Of a stretch of DNA of 64,000 nt, positions 9,854-18,896 are shown one piece after another. Origin of the DNA: Pseudomonas cerasi. GTDB taxonomy: Bacteria; Pseudomonadota; Gammaproteobacteria; Pseudomonadales; Pseudomonadaceae. The stretch is from NCBI RefSeq assembly GCF_900074915.1, contig NZ_LT222319.1, forward strand, positions 248,001-312,000, written 5' to 3'. Below the pieces are notes generated by a model that was not told where the DNA came from, ran no database searches, and was given only the letters and a program-made list of their open reading frames with translations. The translations under genes were made by a program, and so were the position numbers. Within the stretch, counting starts at the first letter, position 1. The number at the start of each line of letters is the position of its first letter.

Positions 9854-9884
9854 GTCGCCGCGCTTCGACAGGAAGCGGCGGCGA
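9854..9884 (-). promoter_or_regulatory. intercistronic hairpin between binding-protein and permease genes
   Basis: GTCGCCGCGCTTC pairs with GAAGCGGCGGCGAC around a 4-nt loop, with one bulged base. It lies 14 bp after the binding-protein stop and has no T-run. In binding-protein transport operons such hairpins commonly protect the upstream message from decay and lower permease expression. Confidence 0.6.
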
Positions 9885-9898
9885 CGCGGTCAGGTGAA

Positions 9899-10663
9899 TC
9901 AGAGGATGCTGAAAGGGAAATACTTGTCGTTGATCTTCTTGTAGGTGCCGTCAGCGATGATTTCTTTCAGGGCCGCGTTCAAGCGCTCGCGCAGGGCGTC
10001 GTCACCCTTGCGCACGGCGATGCCGATCTTGTCGTCTTCAACGACAGGCTCGCCCTTGAATTCGAAGTTCTGACCCGCTTCGCTTTTCAGCCACTCGAAG
10101 CTGACGTATTTGTCGGCCAGCATGGCGTCGACGCGACCGGAGGACAGGTCGAGGAAGGCGTTTTCCTGAGTGTCATAGAGCTTGGCGTCCATGATCCCGA
10201 GCTTGTCTTCCAGCCAGGTGGCGGCCAGTGTCGAGCGCTGTGCACCCACTGACTTGCCGGCAAGGCTTTCTTTGGCTTTTTCAGTGCTCGATACGTCGAT
10301 CGAGGAGGTTTTCGGCGCGATGAATTGCAGCTTGTTCGAGTAATACGGGTTGGTGAAATCGACCACCTGCTTGCGTTCTTCGGTGATCGACAGCGACGAG
10401 ATCAGGAAGTCGAACTTGTTGGCCATCAACGCCGGGATGATGCCGTCCCAGTCTGACGTCACCGCTTCGCACTCGACCTTCATCCTGGCGCAGAGGGCCT
10501 GGCCGATTTCATAGTCGAAGCCCACCACCTGGCCACTCGCGTCCTTGTTGTTGAACGGCGGGTAGGCACCTTCGATGCCCATTTTCATTGTTTCAGCAAA
10601 GGCACTGCCGCTGAAGGCAAGGGTGGCCGCTGCGATCAGCAAGATCTTTTTGTACGACTGCAT
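9899..10663 (-). CDS. periplasmic amino-acid-binding protein (HisJ/LAO type)
   Basis: This 254-residue protein of solute-binding family 3 begins with a signal peptide (MQSYKKILLIAAATLAFSGS) cleaved after AFA. The mature part opens with MKMGIEGAYPPFNNKD and contains GFDYEIGQALC and the WDGIIPALMANKFDFL region, all typical of the HisJ/ArgT/GlnH fold. It captures an amino acid, probably basic, for the following permeases. The ATG at 10663 is preceded by GGAG; longer reading would run into the ATPase gene. It lies 13 bp after that gene, in one operon. Confidence 0.9.
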   Translation of the reverse strand: MQSYKKILLIAAATLAFSGSAFAETMKMGIEGAYPPFNNKDASGQVVGFDYEIGQALCARMKVECEAVTSDWDGIIPALMANKFDFLISSLSITEERKQVVDFTNPYYSNKLQFIAPKTSSIDVSSTEKAKESLAGKSVGAQRSTLAATWLEDKLGIMDAKLYDTQENAFLDLSSGRVDAMLADKYVSFEWLKSEAGQNFEFKGEPVVEDDKIGIAVRKGDDALRERLNAALKEIIADGTYKKINDKYFPFSIL

Positions 10664-10676
10664 GGGTGTTGCTCCG

Positions 10677-11450
10677 TTAGCGGTGACTCGACATGAATTG
10701 TTTGCACCTTGCCGACAGCGGGTTTTCGAACACTTGCTGCGGTGTGCCCTGTTCTTCGACCATTCCCTGATGCAAAAACACCACTTCACTTGATACCTGA
10801 CGTGCAAAATTCATTTCGTGGGTCACCAGCAGCATGGTCCGGCCTTCTTCAGCCAGTGCGCGGATGACGCCGAGTACTTCCTGAACCATCTCCGGGTCGA
10901 GGGCCGAGGTCGGCTCGTCGAACAGGATAACCTTTGGTTGCATGGCCAGCGTACGCGCAATGGCGGCGCGTTGCTGCTGTCCGCCGGAAAGTTGCGCGGG
11001 GTAGGCATGGCGCTTGTCGGCGATACCGACCTTGGCCAGCAACTCTTCAGCCACCGCAATGGCCTCGGCCTTGCTCTGACCGAGCACGCGACGCGGGGCT
11101 TCGATGATGTTATCGAGCACGCTCATGTGCGGCCACAGGTTGAAATTCTGGAACACGAAGCCGATCTGGCTGCGCAAGCGATTGATCTGCCGGTTATCAG
11201 CGGCAATCAGGTCGCCGTTGCGCGCGGCCTTGAGCTTCAATTCTTCGCCGGCCACCAGAATCTGGCCCTGATGCGGGTTTTCCAGCAGGTTGATGCAGCG
11301 CAGCAACGTGGACTTGCCGGAACCGGAGGAGCCGAGGATCGATATGACGTCGCCGTCGCGAGCCGTCAGCGAGATGCCTTTGAGCACCTCAAGCTGATCG
11401 TAGCGCTTGTGCAGGTTGCGGATTTCCAGGGCGGGCGTGGCCTCGGCCAT
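10677..11450 (-). CDS. amino-acid ABC transporter ATP-binding protein (HisP type)
   Basis: This 257-residue ATPase has Walker A GSSGSGKST (about 40-48), a Q-loop FQNFNLWPHMSV, the signature LSGGQQQR, Walker B VILFDEPTSALDPE and switch His in LLVTHEMNFA. The long insert between Walker A and the Q-loop is typical of the polar amino-acid (PAAT) branch. It powers the importer formed with the binding protein and the two permeases downstream. It is the first gene of the operon; 525 bp separate it from the divergent gabP. Confidence 0.93.
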   Translation of the reverse strand: MAEATPALEIRNLHKRYDQLEVLKGISLTARDGDVISILGSSGSGKSTLLRCINLLENPHQGQILVAGEELKLKAARNGDLIAADNRQINRLRSQIGFVFQNFNLWPHMSVLDNIIEAPRRVLGQSKAEAIAVAEELLAKVGIADKRHAYPAQLSGGQQQRAAIARTLAMQPKVILFDEPTSALDPEMVQEVLGVIRALAEEGRTMLLVTHEMNFARQVSSEVVFLHQGMVEEQGTPQQVFENPLSARCKQFMSSHR

Positions 11451-11975
11451 GTGGGGTCCTCATTGAAGTGTGCGCGCTGGCTGCCAGCGAACGCCAAGCT
11501 AGCACAGCGTTTAAAGGACAACCATCGACGTCTGGCGTCCAGCGTGGAGGCGCTCGACGGGTTGTCTCATCCGGGCAGCGGACGGTCGCAAGAAGGCAAG
11601 CATGATGCCCTGTAAAACAGGGGCGTGCGCGAAAAAGGCGCGATGTTGCCAGCTTTGGCCTGGTGTTGGAAGTAGCATTTGCTGAGCGGCGGTCTGATTT
11701 CTGCACCATGTTTGCGCTTGGAAGAAGCTTTGGGGCATTTTTGGTGCGTGCATGTAGACGAATCTGAGGCGTTTGGTAACAAATCCTACAGACAGCTAAG
11801 AAAAGCCATCGTCTTGCATGCTTCACGGGTCAAGCCACAGGCCTCGTATTCTCTAAGCGACGTCGTTTTCGAAATATTTTGGCGCAATTCTTGCGTCAAA
11901 TATAAAGAACGGCACCGTAGGTTTCTTTTTACGTAACGCTCCGGTGTGCCTCGCTCGTCTTGCACAGGTGGTTTT
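11451..11975. other. divergent promoter region between transporter operon and gabP
   Basis: This 525-bp non-coding stretch lies between two divergent transport genes and becomes AT-rich toward gabP (11850-11940). It should hold both promoters. Overlapping open frames have no ribosome site or recognisable product. I see no certain operator. Confidence 0.5.
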
Positions 11976-13367
11976 ATGAGCAGTACCGCTAACTCTTCCG
12001 AGCTCGAACAAGGGCTGAAACCTCGACACATTACGATGCTGTCGATTGCTGGCGTGATTGGCGCCGGTTTGTTCGTCGGCTCCGGCCACGCGATTGCCGA
12101 AGCCGGCCCTGCCGTGCTGCTGGCGTATGCCGCTGCGGGTACGCTGGTGGTGCTGGTGATGCGCATGCTGGCCGAAATGGCCGTTGCCTCGCCTGACACC
12201 GGTTCGTTTTCAACCTATGCCGACCGCGCTATCGGTCACTGGGCCGGTTTCACTATCGGCTGGTTGTACTGGTGGTTCTGGGTGCTGGTGATTCCACTGG
12301 AGGCCAACGCTGCTGCAACCATCCTGCACGCCTGGTTCCCCAACATCGCGATCTGGATGTTCACGCTGGTCATCACGCTGGTGTTGACGGCGACCAACCT
12401 GTTCAGCGTGAAGAACTACGGAGAGTTCGAGTTCTGGTTCGCGCTGATCAAGGTCGTGGCGATCATCGCGTTCGTGGTGCTGGGTGTTGCGGCGATCTTC
12501 GGTCTGCTGCCCACCAGCAACGTCAGCGGTGTCAGCCATCTGTTCGACACCGGCGGCTTCCTGCCCAACGGTATGGGCGCAGTGCTGGCAGCGATGCTGA
12601 CCACCATGTTCTCGTTCATGGGCACCGAGATCGTGACCATCGCAGCGGCCGAGTCCAAGAACCCTGGCAAGCAGATCACCAAGGCCACCAACTCGGTGAT
12701 TTGGCGGATCTTCCTGTTCTATCTGGTTTCGATCTTCATCGTGGTGTCGCTGGTGCCGTGGAACGACCCGCGCCTGGCCGAGGTGGGTTCTTATCAGACC
12801 GTGCTCGATGCAATGGGCATTCCGAACGCCAAGTTGATTGTTGACCTGGTGGTATTGGTTGCTGTGACCAGCTGCCTGAACTCGGCCCTGTACACCGCTT
12901 CGCGCATGCTGTTCTCGCTGGGCAAGCGCGGCGATGCACCTGCCGTGTCGAAGCGCACCAGCAAGGGCGGTACGCCTCACTGGGCGGTGCTCATGTCGAC
13001 TGCGGCGGCTTTCCTGACCGTGTTCGCCAACTACATCGCGCCTGCGGCCGTATTCGATTTCCTGCTCGCCAGCTCCGGTGCCATCGCACTGCTGGTGTAT
13101 CTGGTGATCGCGGTGTCGCAGCTGCGTATGCGCCAGAAGCGCATTGCTGCAGGCGAGGCCATCGACTTCAAAATGTGGCTGTTCCCATGGCTGACCTGGG
13201 CTGTGATCGCGTTCATCGTCGCGGTGCTGACCATCATGCTGCTGCAGGAAGAGCATCGCCTCGAAATCGTCGCCACCGGCGTACTCAGCCTGTTGGTGAT
13301 CGGCGCTGGCCTGATCGTATCGCGTCGCCGCAAGGCCGGTCGCGTGGGCGCTGCTGCGCTGGGTTGA
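11976..13367 (+). CDS. gabP: GABA/amino-acid permease GabP-like
   Basis: This 463-residue APC-superfamily transporter has twelve predicted membrane segments. The N-terminal signature (LKPRHITMLSIAGVIGAGLF) and the loop GTEIVTIAAAESKNPGKQI are those of the amino-acid:proton symporters GabP/ProY. Length and opening match GabP, which imports 4-aminobutyrate, but relatives import other amino acids, so the substrate is inferred. The ATG at 11976 was chosen because the conserved region starts soon after it; an upstream in-frame ATG at 11946 has no support. GABA is also a product of the putrescine pathway encoded later in the window. Confidence 0.8.
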   Translation: MSSTANSSELEQGLKPRHITMLSIAGVIGAGLFVGSGHAIAEAGPAVLLAYAAAGTLVVLVMRMLAEMAVASPDTGSFSTYADRAIGHWAGFTIGWLYWWFWVLVIPLEANAAATILHAWFPNIAIWMFTLVITLVLTATNLFSVKNYGEFEFWFALIKVVAIIAFVVLGVAAIFGLLPTSNVSGVSHLFDTGGFLPNGMGAVLAAMLTTMFSFMGTEIVTIAAAESKNPGKQITKATNSVIWRIFLFYLVSIFIVVSLVPWNDPRLAEVGSYQTVLDAMGIPNAKLIVDLVVLVAVTSCLNSALYTASRMLFSLGKRGDAPAVSKRTSKGGTPHWAVLMSTAAAFLTVFANYIAPAAVFDFLLASSGAIALLVYLVIAVSQLRMRQKRIAAGEAIDFKMWLFPWLTWAVIAFIVAVLTIMLLQEEHRLEIVATGVLSLLVIGAGLIVSRRRKAGRVGAAALG

Positions 13368-13391
13368 TCGCGCCCTTGGGCGGATGACGCT

Positions 13392-13416
13392 CGTGCCAAT
13401 GCCGCGCATTGGCACG
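13392..13416. repeat. REP-type palindrome after gabP
   Basis: CGTGCCAATG and CATTGGCACG form a ten-pair stem with a 5-nt loop between the convergent gabP and the gene ending at 13425. A similar GCCAATGC/GCATTGGC unit occurs at 56290-56310. There is no T-run, so it is called a palindromic repeat, though it may also terminate or protect transcripts. Confidence 0.6.
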
Positions 13417-13424
13417 ATCTTGCA

Positions 13425-13910
13425 TCAGCGTGCGGCTCTGGTGTCTCTCTTCATCAGCAGGTCGGACGCCAGCGTGTAATCCTTCTGGAAGGCAGGGCTT
13501 TCGATCCACTCGATTGCACTGTCTTCGTCCTCATCGTGGTACATCGCGCGGTACACGATAAGCAGGCCCATCATAAAGTCCGTGGCCGGGTCCTCGTCCT
13601 CTTCGGAAATCACCAGTGCCAGCACCGGGTATTGCAGGAAGACGACGCACAGCGCGAGCTGGCTGATGGCCTCCGCTTGCTTCATGGCCGTGAACAGGTC
13701 GTCGTAGTCAGCCGGGTCAAAACCGTTTTCGACAATGTCGCTGAAGTCGAAGGTATTGAGGTCGAGTTCGACGTCATCGAACGGCTGGTTGACCAGTGCC
13801 GAGGCAAACACCGGATGAACCAGGCTGGTTGCAGCCTTGCCCGAGCGGTTCTGCTTGGCCTTGATCTTTGCGCGCTTGGCACGTTTTTGCTGCTTGTCTG
13901 GCGAGGCCAT
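13425..13910 (-). CDS. conserved hypothetical protein with basic N terminus
   Basis: This 161-residue protein begins MASPDKQQKRAKRAKIKAKQ, a strongly basic opening, and continues with an acidic body (DVELDLNTFDFSDIVENGFD and SEEDEDPATDF). No signal peptide, membrane segment or known domain is seen. The ATG at 13910 is preceded by AAGGA; a start ten codons upstream is possible but lacks a ribosome site. It stands alone between gabP and the chemoreceptor. Confidence 0.65.
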   Translation of the reverse strand: MASPDKQQKRAKRAKIKAKQNRSGKAATSLVHPVFASALVNQPFDDVELDLNTFDFSDIVENGFDPADYDDLFTAMKQAEAISQLALCVVFLQYPVLALVISEEDEDPATDFMMGLLIVYRAMYHDEDEDSAIEWIESPAFQKDYTLASDLLMKRDTRAAR

Positions 13911-14003
13911 GAGCGGTCCTTTGGCTGGCGTGAGGTGCAATGGCCGCTATTGAAGCGCAGACGAGCCCGATAACCAAGGTTTGTGCAGTAATTGGTGGGC
14001 GAT

Positions 14004-14029
14004 AAAAAACCCGCAGCGCGCGGGTTTTT
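14004..14029. terminator. bidirectional terminator after the chemoreceptor gene
   Basis: CCCGC(AGCG)CGCGGG is flanked by AAAAAA and TTTTT. On the minus strand it lies 25 bp beyond the stop of the chemoreceptor gene at 14054. Confidence 0.8.
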
Positions 14030-14053
14030 GATTTGCGGGGTGTTACCGACGCG

Positions 14054-15400
14054 TCACCGTTTACCCGGCTTTGCGAACGCTTCGGCTTCATCCATGCGGT
14101 TGGCGAACATGCTGACGGCTTCGACCGCATCGCTTGCGCCATCGCGGATCTGCACGATGACCTGCCCGGCCTGGTCTGCCAGTATCACACCGCGAATGGC
14201 TCCTTCCTGAGTAGCGCCCATGCTTGCCACGGCTTCGCGTGTTTCGGCGAGGATCTTGCCAATCATTTCGGCAATCTCGGTGGTCGAGCCGCTGGTACGT
14301 CCCGCCAGTTGCCTGACTTCGTCGGCCACCACGGCAAACCCGCGGCCCTGGTCACCCGCCCGAGCCGCCTCGATGGCTGCGTTGAGCGCCAACAGGTTGG
14401 TCTGATCGGCAATGCCGCGAATGGTGTTGACGATGGCGGTGATCTGCTCGGAGCGATCACCCAGCTGACTCACCAGCTTCGCTGATGCACCGATGTTTTC
14501 GGAGATCTGGCGCATCTCCCGCGCCGTGTCCTGAATGACCAGGGTTCCCTGTTCGGCCACTTTCTCGGTTTCTGCCGAGATATGGTAAGCGCGCGATGCA
14601 CCGTGTGCGTCCGCTTCCTGTTTTTCAACGCGGTGGGTGATGTCGCTGGCGAACTTGACGATTTTGTAGAGTTTGCCGTCGACATCAAAAACCGGGTTGT
14701 ACGTCGCTTCCAGCCAGACAACCCGACCCTGTTTGCCGATGCGTTTGAACTGGTCGCCGATGAACTCGCCGTGGTTCAGCTTGCGCCAGAACTCGGCGTA
14801 CTCCGGGCTGTTGACCAGTGCCGGCTCGCAGAAGGTTCGGTGGTGTTTACCCTTGATCTCGTTCAGCGCATAACCCATGACGTTCAGGAAGTTGTTGTTG
14901 GCCGTAATCACATTGCCGTTGGGCTCGAATTCGCAGATAGCCATCGCGCGGTCTACCGCAGCCAGCTTGCTGTTGGTTTCGTTCTCCAGCATCACGCGTG
15001 CGGTGACATCCAGGGCGTACTTGACCACCTTGACGACGTTGCCCTGCGCATCAACGACCGGGTTGTAGCTGGCTTCAAGCCAGACGCTGTGACCGTTCTT
15101 GCCAACGCGTTTGAAGGTGCCGGAGATAAATTTCCCGGCCTTCAGGGATGCCCAGAGGTCAGCATACTCGCGGCTGCGGAGCATCTCCGGTTCGCAGAAG
15201 TCGCGATGCGTCTTGCTTGCCAGCTCTTCGGCGCGATAGCCCATCGCCGCGAGGAAGTTATCGTTGGCCCGTAGGATCTTGCCATCGAGGCTCAGCTCGA
15301 CCACCGCCATCGACTTTTCCAGCGCGCTTGTCAGTCCGTTGAGTCCATCTACCTGGGCCTTCATGGCCGTCAGCTCAGCTTTGTTCTTATTTCCGAACAT
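14054..15400 (-). CDS. soluble PAS-PAS methyl-accepting chemotaxis protein (BdlA/Aer-like)
   Basis: This 448-residue chemoreceptor lacks membrane segments. Two tandem PAS domains, about residues 25-140 and 145-265, share near-identical repeats (FCEP.., KRVGKNG versus [18 protein letters not shown] versus [11 protein letters not shown]), suggesting internal duplication. The signalling domain follows, with the hairpin tip [20 protein letters not shown] that contacts CheA/CheW. This layout matches BdlA of P. aeruginosa, which links redox or nutrient cues to biofilm dispersal, and Aer-like energy sensors. Ligand (flavin or haem) cannot be decided. It is monocistronic, with a terminator downstream. 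Confidence 0.88.
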   Translation of the reverse strand: MFGNKNKAELTAMKAQVDGLNGLTSALEKSMAVVELSLDGKILRANDNFLAAMGYRAEELASKTHRDFCEPEMLRSREYADLWASLKAGKFISGTFKRVGKNGHSVWLEASYNPVVDAQGNVVKVVKYALDVTARVMLENETNSKLAAVDRAMAICEFEPNGNVITANNNFLNVMGYALNEIKGKHHRTFCEPALVNSPEYAEFWRKLNHGEFIGDQFKRIGKQGRVVWLEATYNPVFDVDGKLYKIVKFASDITHRVEKQEADAHGASRAYHISAETEKVAEQGTLVIQDTAREMRQISENIGASAKLVSQLGDRSEQITAIVNTIRGIADQTNLLALNAAIEAARAGDQGRGFAVVADEVRQLAGRTSGSTTEIAEMIGKILAETREAVASMGATQEGAIRGVILADQAGQVIVQIRDGASDAVEAVSMFANRMDEAEAFAKPGKR

Positions 15401-15711
15401 AACGTGCCCCTCGGTGTGTTTGCGGACCTACTGTGATGAGGCTATCGACTCGAAAGGCTGCAGCATGAATGCGAATTGCAACAATTGAAAAAATAAATCA
15501 AGTATTTTTTGGCGCCAGAGACGCGCGCGGAGCTGATTTGTCGACAAAAGCATGCGGCAATGAGTGCGGGGCTGGCGCGCAGAGGGGCTGCTCGCCAAAT
15601 TCCGGACAAAGAAAAGCCCGCGATGGGGGAGCGGTCTTAAGGATTCACACTTGGGAGCAGCTCTACAATGACGCGGCCGCTGTGAAAACTTTGTGAAGAG
15701 TTTTCACTGTT
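15401..15711. other. gap upstream of the chemoreceptor gene
   Basis: This 311-bp stretch separates the chemoreceptor start from the lipoprotein stop. It contains the inverted repeat GTGAAAACT/AGTTTTCAC (15682-15707), which is followed on the plus strand by a T-rich tail. No gene is recognised. Confidence 0.4.
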
Positions 15712-15990
15712 TTACTTTTTTTCAGGCTGAATGGTGTTGGTCACTTCGGAGGTCGGCACGAAGGTCTTCGACTCTTCGGCAGCCGCTTCCTTGGACTCGG
15801 CTTTATCCTTGGCCGCTTCGGTGTTCTCTTTGGCCGCTTCGTTCACTTTGTCCTGAGCAGACTCCATCTTCTCCTGGGATTTCTCCTGATGCGCCTGAGC
15901 GTCCTGTGCCTTCTGTTCGGATTTGCTGTCGCAGGCAGCCAGACCCAGAGTGGCGGCGAGGATGAGGGCGGAGGCGGTTAACTTGAGCAC
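15712..15990 (-). CDS. small lipoprotein with charged repetitive helix
   Basis: This 92-residue protein has a lipoprotein signal peptide with lipobox LAAC, so Cys20 should be lipidated. The mature part is an Ala/Lys/Glu/Gln-rich low-complexity helix (residues 22-75, e.g. KVNEAAKENTEAAKDKAE), likely a coiled coil in the periplasm. The start is GTG at 15988-15990, with AAGGA seven bases upstream. No enzyme domain is present. A structural envelope role is inference. Confidence 0.75.
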   Translation of the reverse strand: MLKLTASALILAATLGLAACDSKSEQKAQDAQAHQEKSQEKMESAQDKVNEAAKENTEAAKDKAESKEAAAEESKTFVPTSEVTNTIQPEKK

Positions 15991-16170
15991 GGAATTTTCC
16001 TTGTGGAAGCAAATGTATGGCTTCGAGGGTGGGCGGGGAAAATTAGTTCAATGGGATGGGGGTGGCAGGGCTCTGGATGGCTGGTATGAGTAGCAGAAGG
16101 CTGTTGTGATCTTCTGAAGTGTTGCCTTGAACGGCATCTTTACATGCCGCCAGACTAATCACCCTGTGAG

Positions 16171-16608
16171 TCAAGCGACTTTCAGCTCGGACTCTTTCCA
16201 CTGTGTTCCGTCCAATTCGAACGCGGCTCCTTCGTGGGGTTGTGCATTTCGTTCGAAGATGATCGGACCAAAATTGGCGTGGATATAGGCAGCGTAAAAA
16301 GCCCTCATGGCAACGTCAGCTGGTCCCGGTATTTCTTGAGATTCGCGCTTTTCCCAGTTGGCAATGGTCTGCACATCGACCCGGAAAATGGCTGCAGCCT
16401 CCTCCTGAATGAGGTCCTGCTCCTTTCTCAAAAAGCGAAACTGACGCCCGGTCATTGGCGTTTTCTGGCCAATGATATCCACAGCTATCGCTCGATGAAG
16501 TCCGTCGATATCTTCGATCTTCACACCTTCGCCGTATGGCGTTTCGAGGATCGTATAACCATTTTTCAAGAAGATGCCGTCCAGTCCACTGCCTTTATAT
16601 TTGTACAT
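16171..16608 (-). CDS. HTH antitoxin of a DUF4258/HTH toxin-antitoxin pair
   Basis: This 145-residue protein begins MYKYKGSGLDGIFLKNGYTI. The N-terminal part resembles the YgiT/MqsA-type antitoxin fold but lacks zinc cysteines. A helix-turn-helix follows at about residues 60-95 (QFRFLRKEQDLIQEEAAAIF...). The start is the ATG at 16608, eight bases after GGAGG; ATG 16614 and GTG 16623 are in frame but poorly spaced. It begins three bases before the end of the toxin gene is cleared, so the two are coupled. It should neutralise the toxin and repress the promoter at the palindrome 16933-16949. Confidence 0.75.
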   Translation of the reverse strand: MYKYKGSGLDGIFLKNGYTILETPYGEGVKIEDIDGLHRAIAVDIIGQKTPMTGRQFRFLRKEQDLIQEEAAAIFRVDVQTIANWEKRESQEIPGPADVAMRAFYAAYIHANFGPIIFERNAQPHEGAAFELDGTQWKESELKVA

Positions 16609-16610
16609 TT

Positions 16611-16928
16611 TCATACCTCCCACACCGTAATTGCGAAAAGCTCGTCAGGCTCAGGACTTGGATTGACGGCTACTACCATGCAGACAACATCTCTCGGCGC
16701 GAGCTCGCTCATCCGGAACTCGAAGTTGCCATGCTTCTCGCTGTACGTAGGCCCTCGGATGATTGCTCCTCGACGCAGGCATCTCAGGGCCTCCGTGGCG
16801 GTTATGCCGCGCTCATAGAGGCGCTCCAGGCAATGCTCGCGAAAAACGACTTTGGAGGAGTCTCTTGCCAGGACATGAACAAGATCCTCAAGTTGCTGCT
16901 TGCTCCACAAGGGCTGCCTGTTTTTCAT
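16611..16928 (-). CDS. DUF4258 family putative toxin
   Basis: This 105-residue protein begins MKNRQPLWSKQQLEDLVHVL. It contains the DUF4258 pattern: VVFREHCLERLYERGIT, RGAIIRGPTYSEKHGNFEF, and a C-terminal strand VVCMVVAVNPSPEPDELFAITVWEV. Small proteins of this type resemble RelE/BrnT-like ribonuclease folds and pair with HTH antitoxins. The ATG at 16928 is preceded by AGG within the operator; an upstream ATG at 16958 lacks a ribosome site and would place the operator inside the gene. Toxicity is inferred from the arrangement. Confidence 0.72.
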   Translation of the reverse strand: MKNRQPLWSKQQLEDLVHVLARDSSKVVFREHCLERLYERGITATEALRCLRRGAIIRGPTYSEKHGNFEFRMSELAPRDVVCMVVAVNPSPEPDELFAITVWEV

Positions 16929-16932
16929 GCTG

Positions 16933-16949
16933 CCTATAATCCTTATAGG
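16933..16949. promoter_or_regulatory. palindromic operator of the toxin-antitoxin operon
   Basis: CCTATAA-TCC-TTATAGG is a perfect 7-3-7 inverted repeat four bases upstream of the toxin start. Its TATAA half also resembles a -10 element. This is where an autorepressing antitoxin would bind. Confidence 0.65.
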
Positions 16950-17289
16950 TGACACCATAGTAGGGTGTCGTCCTTGCGTCGTAAATAATGATTATTTTCC
17001 GCTTGAGGCGTCGCGCTTGGAGCCTTTGGAATTAGCGGGTTTTGGTTTGCCGAGGCTTGGCTACCTTGTCACGCGCCGCGAAATGCGGGCAAGCGAATAA
17101 GCCGGATGGCGGCCGACGTGCGGCGCAGGAAGAGTCGACACGTGCAGTAGTCTGATTCTACTGGTCTCTTCTGCGCGCGCAGGGTGCAGACACGTCTGTC
17201 ATTCAAAAAAACCAGACAACAAAAAGCCCGCACGAGGCGGGCTTCTTGTGTGTTTTCAGGTGTGCTTGGCATCACCTGAAAACGAAAGG
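16950..17289. other. gap between toxin-antitoxin operon and tRNA-Phe
   Basis: This 340-bp stretch has no recognisable gene. It contains the terminator of tRNA-Phe at 17220-17244 and the promoter region of the toxin-antitoxin pair. Confidence 0.45.
17220..17244 (-). terminator. terminator of tRNA-Phe
   Basis: On the minus strand GCCCGCC pairs with a GCGGGC arm and is followed by TTTTTG. It lies about 45 bp past the CCA end of tRNA-Phe. Confidence 0.8.
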
Positions 17290-17365
17290 TGGTGCCCAGA
17301 GACGGAATCGAACCGCCGACACGGGGATTTTCAATCCCCTGCTCTACCGACTGAGCTATCTGGGC
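17290..17365 (-). tRNA. tRNA-Phe (anticodon GAA)
   Basis: The minus strand gives a complete cloverleaf: acceptor GCCCAGA/TCTGGGC, D-arm AGCTCAGTCGGTAGAGC, anticodon stem GGGGA/TCCCC with GAA, T-arm GGTTCGATTCC, and an encoded CCA. It lies next to yggX. Confidence 0.97.
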
Positions 17366-17466
17366 AACGGGGCGCATTAGACGTGTTTTTCAGGAGGTCG
17401 TCAAGCGTGTTTTTTAAAAAATTTGAATTATTACCGACGCTTACGACCTTCACTGAGTGAAACGCT

Positions 17467-17739
17467 TTATTTTTCGGGGGGAACGTAGCCTTCGGCCTGG
17501 GCGTATTCTTCGCCGGAGAGAAACTTGTCCATCTCGGTCTGGAGGAATTTACGGTCTTCGGCGTTCATCATGTTCAGGCGACGCTCGTTGATCAGCAGGG
17601 TCTGGTGTTTCTGCCAGTCGGCCCAGGCTTTCTGCGAGACGTGGTTGAAGATGTCCTCGCCCTTGGCGCCCGGATACGGGGCGCGTTCCAGGCCGGGCAG
17701 TTCTTCTTTGTATTTGCGGCACATTACGGTGCGGGTCAT
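17467..17739 (-). CDS. yggX: Fe(2+)-trafficking/oxidative-damage protection protein YggX
   Basis: This 90-residue protein begins [18 protein letters not shown], with the conserved Cys7 and the PYPG segment, and contains [20 protein letters not shown]. YggX handles labile iron and protects Fe-S clusters from superoxide. Its start overlaps the mutY stop by four bases (17736-17739). Co-expression with MutY, a [4Fe-4S] enzyme repairing oxidised DNA, makes sense. Length is normal for the family. Confidence 0.97.
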   Translation of the reverse strand: MTRTVMCRKYKEELPGLERAPYPGAKGEDIFNHVSQKAWADWQKHQTLLINERRLNMMNAEDRKFLQTEMDKFLSGEEYAQAEGYVPPEK

Positions 17740-18803
17740 GACGACTCTCCTGCATTCAATACGTCGGCTGCGCGTTTGAGCAGCTTTTTCACCGGGGCGG
17801 CAAGGCCCAGGCGTGGCGGGGTGGCGAGGTTATACCAGAGCCAGTCAGCCTCGGCCACGTGATCGGTGGACTCCTGGACCTTGACCAGCCAGGGTTCGAT
17901 GCTCAACTGGAAGTGGCTGAAAGTGTGGATCAGCCCCGGCAGTTCATGGTGCTCGCCCAGTTGCAGCGCGTGTTGGGTGGCCAGGTGCTGAAGGTCATCG
18001 AAGTCATCCAGTTCCGGCAGGCTCCACAGGCCGCCCCATAAGCCGCTGGAAGGGCGACGATAAAGCAGGATCGCGCCGTCTTCGTTGGCGAGCATCGGCA
18101 TGAGCGTGCGTTTCTGCGGCACGGTCTTGCGCGGCTTGGGGATCGGGTAGCGCGTTTCCAGGCCCAGCATGTGCGCCTCACAACTGCGCTCCAGCGGGCA
18201 GAGCAGGCAGCTCGGTTTGCTGCGGGTGCAGAGCGTGGCCCCCAGGTCCATCATCGCCTGGGTGTAGTTGTTGACCCGGCGGTGCGGCGTGAAGCATTCA
18301 GCGGTGGCCCACAGCTGTTTGGCCACCTTCGGTTCGCCAGGGTAGCCCTCTTGCGCGGTGAAGCGCGCCAGCACGCGCTTGACGTTGCCATCGAGGATCG
18401 GCGCGCGAATGCCCATGCTCAGGCTGGCAATCGCGCCAGCGGTAGACAGGCCGATGCCGGGCAGCAGAATGAGTTTTTCAACATCGCGGGGAAACTCGCC
18501 GCCATGGTCGGCGACCACGATTTTTGCCGTTTTCTGCAGGTTGCGGGCGCGGGTGTAGTAACCCAGCCCGGTCCACAGGTGCAGCACTTCGTCCTCGGGC
18601 GCGTCGGCCAGCGCCTGCACGGTTGGCAGGGCCTCCATGAAGCGGTCGAAGTAGTTCAGAACGGTGCTGACCTGGGTCTGCTGCAGCATGATTTCCGACA
18701 CCCAGACCCGGTACGGCGTGATGTCTTGTTGCCAGGGCAGGTCATGTCGGCCATGACGGTCGTACCAGTCCAGCACGGCGCTGGAGAATTGTTCGGGTTG
18801 CAT
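17736..18803 (-). CDS. mutY: adenine DNA glycosylase MutY
   Basis: This 355-residue enzyme removes adenine mispaired with 8-oxoguanine. The catalytic Glu37 lies in [13 protein letters not shown]. The helix-hairpin-helix [13 protein letters not shown] is followed by the catalytic Asp in [13 protein letters not shown]. The [4Fe-4S] ligands are the Cys in [19 protein letters not shown]-terminal MutT-like domain (about 225-350) recognises 8-oxoG. The start at 18803 aligns with the family; the longer frame has no conserved sequence. It is followed by yggX with a 4-bp overlap. Confidence 0.97.
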   Translation of the reverse strand: MQPEQFSSAVLDWYDRHGRHDLPWQQDITPYRVWVSEIMLQQTQVSTVLNYFDRFMEALPTVQALADAPEDEVLHLWTGLGYYTRARNLQKTAKIVVADHGGEFPRDVEKLILLPGIGLSTAGAIASLSMGIRAPILDGNVKRVLARFTAQEGYPGEPKVAKQLWATAECFTPHRRVNNYTQAMMDLGATLCTRSKPSCLLCPLERSCEAHMLGLETRYPIPKPRKTVPQKRTLMPMLANEDGAILLYRRPSSGLWGGLWSLPELDDFDDLQHLATQHALQLGEHHELPGLIHTFSHFQLSIEPWLVKVQESTDHVAEADWLWYNLATPPRLGLAAPVKKLLKRAADVLNAGESS

Positions 18804-18896
18804 GGCCTGGAGGGCTCTCGTCTGGATATGGGTGGTGATATGAACGGTCGTGCCAGCGGAGCGCCGCGAGGGCGCTCCTGAGCAGTTCACGTTGCC

